Assembly (NCBI GenBank): GCA_024699395.1
Contig: JAILPU010000226.1
Location: 1 to 6,154 of the forward strand
Length of the DNA stretch: 6,154 bases
Reading direction: 5' to 3'
Source of the DNA: Lachnospiraceae bacterium
GTDB taxonomy: Bacteria; Bacillota; Clostridia; Lachnospirales; Lachnospiraceae
In this document: piece after piece, positions 5,820 to 6,154 of the stretch
Numbering within the stretch: the first letter of the stretch is position 1
Layout of the letters: every line of letters begins with the position of its first letter
Notes under the pieces: model-generated
Databases searched by the model: none
What the model saw: only the letters and a program-made list of their open reading frames with translations
What the model was told of the DNA's origin: nothing
Program-made: the position numbers and the translations under genes

Positions 5820-6154
5820 ATGAAAAAGAACTTTTTTGTTAAAATCAAAAAAGCGATTGCCGTGACACTCGCCGTGGGAATGGTGTTCTCATCATATACA
5901 CCCACAGCAAAAGCGGCGGAATTTGATGTAGTGGATTCTGCAGACATGCAGAGTCTAAGGGGAGTAAATAATGTAAAGGTTAATTTTAAGGGGCCGAGAG
6001 AAGGATACGCATCTCAAGGAAAAGGAAGTGTGATTGTTGATGCGCAGGATGGGGGAATCGGTACTGCTAATCTTTATGCGAATGACACACACAGATTGTA
6101 CTTTGATTTTGCAGACAATACTCAGTATACATATACTGCCGGAGATCTTCTCAG
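5820..6154 (+). CDS. Secreted protein with the same N-terminal module as the metallophosphoesterase (3' end outside window)
   Basis: An ATG at 5820 opens a frame that runs off the right edge after 111 codons. Residues 1-33 form a signal peptide (basic MKKNFFVKIKK, then AIAVTLAVGMVFSSYTPTA, likely cleavage after AKA) nearly identical to that of the upstream phosphoesterase. About 20 extra residues (EFDVVDSADMQSLRGVNN) precede a module related to the first one there: VKVNFKGPREG matches VKANFKAPREG, HRLYFDF is identical, and YTYTAGDLL matches YTYNAGDLI. The downstream enzymatic part, if any, is not visible, so the function cannot be assigned. It could be another phosphoesterase or a different exported enzyme using the same N-terminal unit. 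It has its own promoter, with the shared upstream box. Confidence 0.85.
   Translation, partial: MKKNFFVKIKKAIAVTLAVGMVFSSYTPTAKAAEFDVVDSADMQSLRGVNNVKVNFKGPREGYASQGKGSVIVDAQDGGIGTANLYANDTHRLYFDFADNTQYTYTAGDLL

Larger units (their letters stand above)
5601..5878 (+). repeat. Copy 2 of the leader and signal-peptide cassette
   Basis: This is the second copy of the cassette described at 2413-2689, with the same element order and almost the same length. Identity is highest at ATAACTTGA, in the terminator core, around the AATTTTAGT start of the box, and in the 22-nt signal-peptide block at 5857-5878. The intergenic gaps are 255 nt here and 257 nt in copy 1. Confidence 0.75.

Noticed and set aside
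2668..5878. The 22-nt exact repeat as a recombination or attachment site
   Set aside because: Both copies are in the same reading frame of homologous signal peptides, so shared ancestry explains them. No integrase, transposase or terminal inverted repeats are present.

Overview
The window looks like a chromosomal piece of a low-GC, Gram-positive anaerobe, most likely a Lachnospiraceae-type clostridium (Butyrivibrio or Roseburia-like). The signs are strong GGAGG ribosome binding sites, moderately AT-rich DNA, a CotH / VTC-domain / DUF4956 gene trio, and secreted multidomain proteins with Pro-Thr linkers of the PTPAPTQAP kind. This placement is an inference from style, not from a marker gene. 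All genes are on the + strand.

Region 1 (1-2373) is the 3' part of a tightly packed operon. It holds the C-terminal part of a CotH-family protein, with an acidic tetrapeptide repeat and a C-terminal membrane anchor. This overlaps by 8 nt a VTC-domain (polyphosphate polymerase-type) protein, which is followed after 15 nt by a DUF4956 membrane protein. The layout suggests a cytoplasmic polymer-forming domain, a membrane partner and an extracytoplasmic kinase-like domain working together. The polymer is not shown by the sequence.

Region 2 (2374-2630) is a 257-nt gap with a strong terminator, then a palindrome-like box, then a promoter with an extended -10.

Region 3 (2631-5564) encodes a 977-residue secreted protein. 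It has a signal peptide, two copies of an unclassified module, a purple-acid-phosphatase-like N-terminal domain, a calcineurin-like metallophosphoesterase with its core metal motifs intact, and a C-terminal domain that resembles a carbohydrate-binding jelly roll.

Region 4 (5565-5819) is a 255-nt gap that repeats region 2: same order of elements, nearly the same spacing, and a covarying terminator stem. It leads into region 5 (5820 to the end), the start of a second secreted protein with almost the same signal peptide and the same first module.

The most interesting point is this repeated expression and secretion cassette. A conserved box lies 19 nt upstream of the -35 element in both copies, centred near -62 from the estimated transcription start. 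That suggests a co-regulated family of exported proteins under one regulator, next to a putative polyphosphate or anionic-polymer operon.
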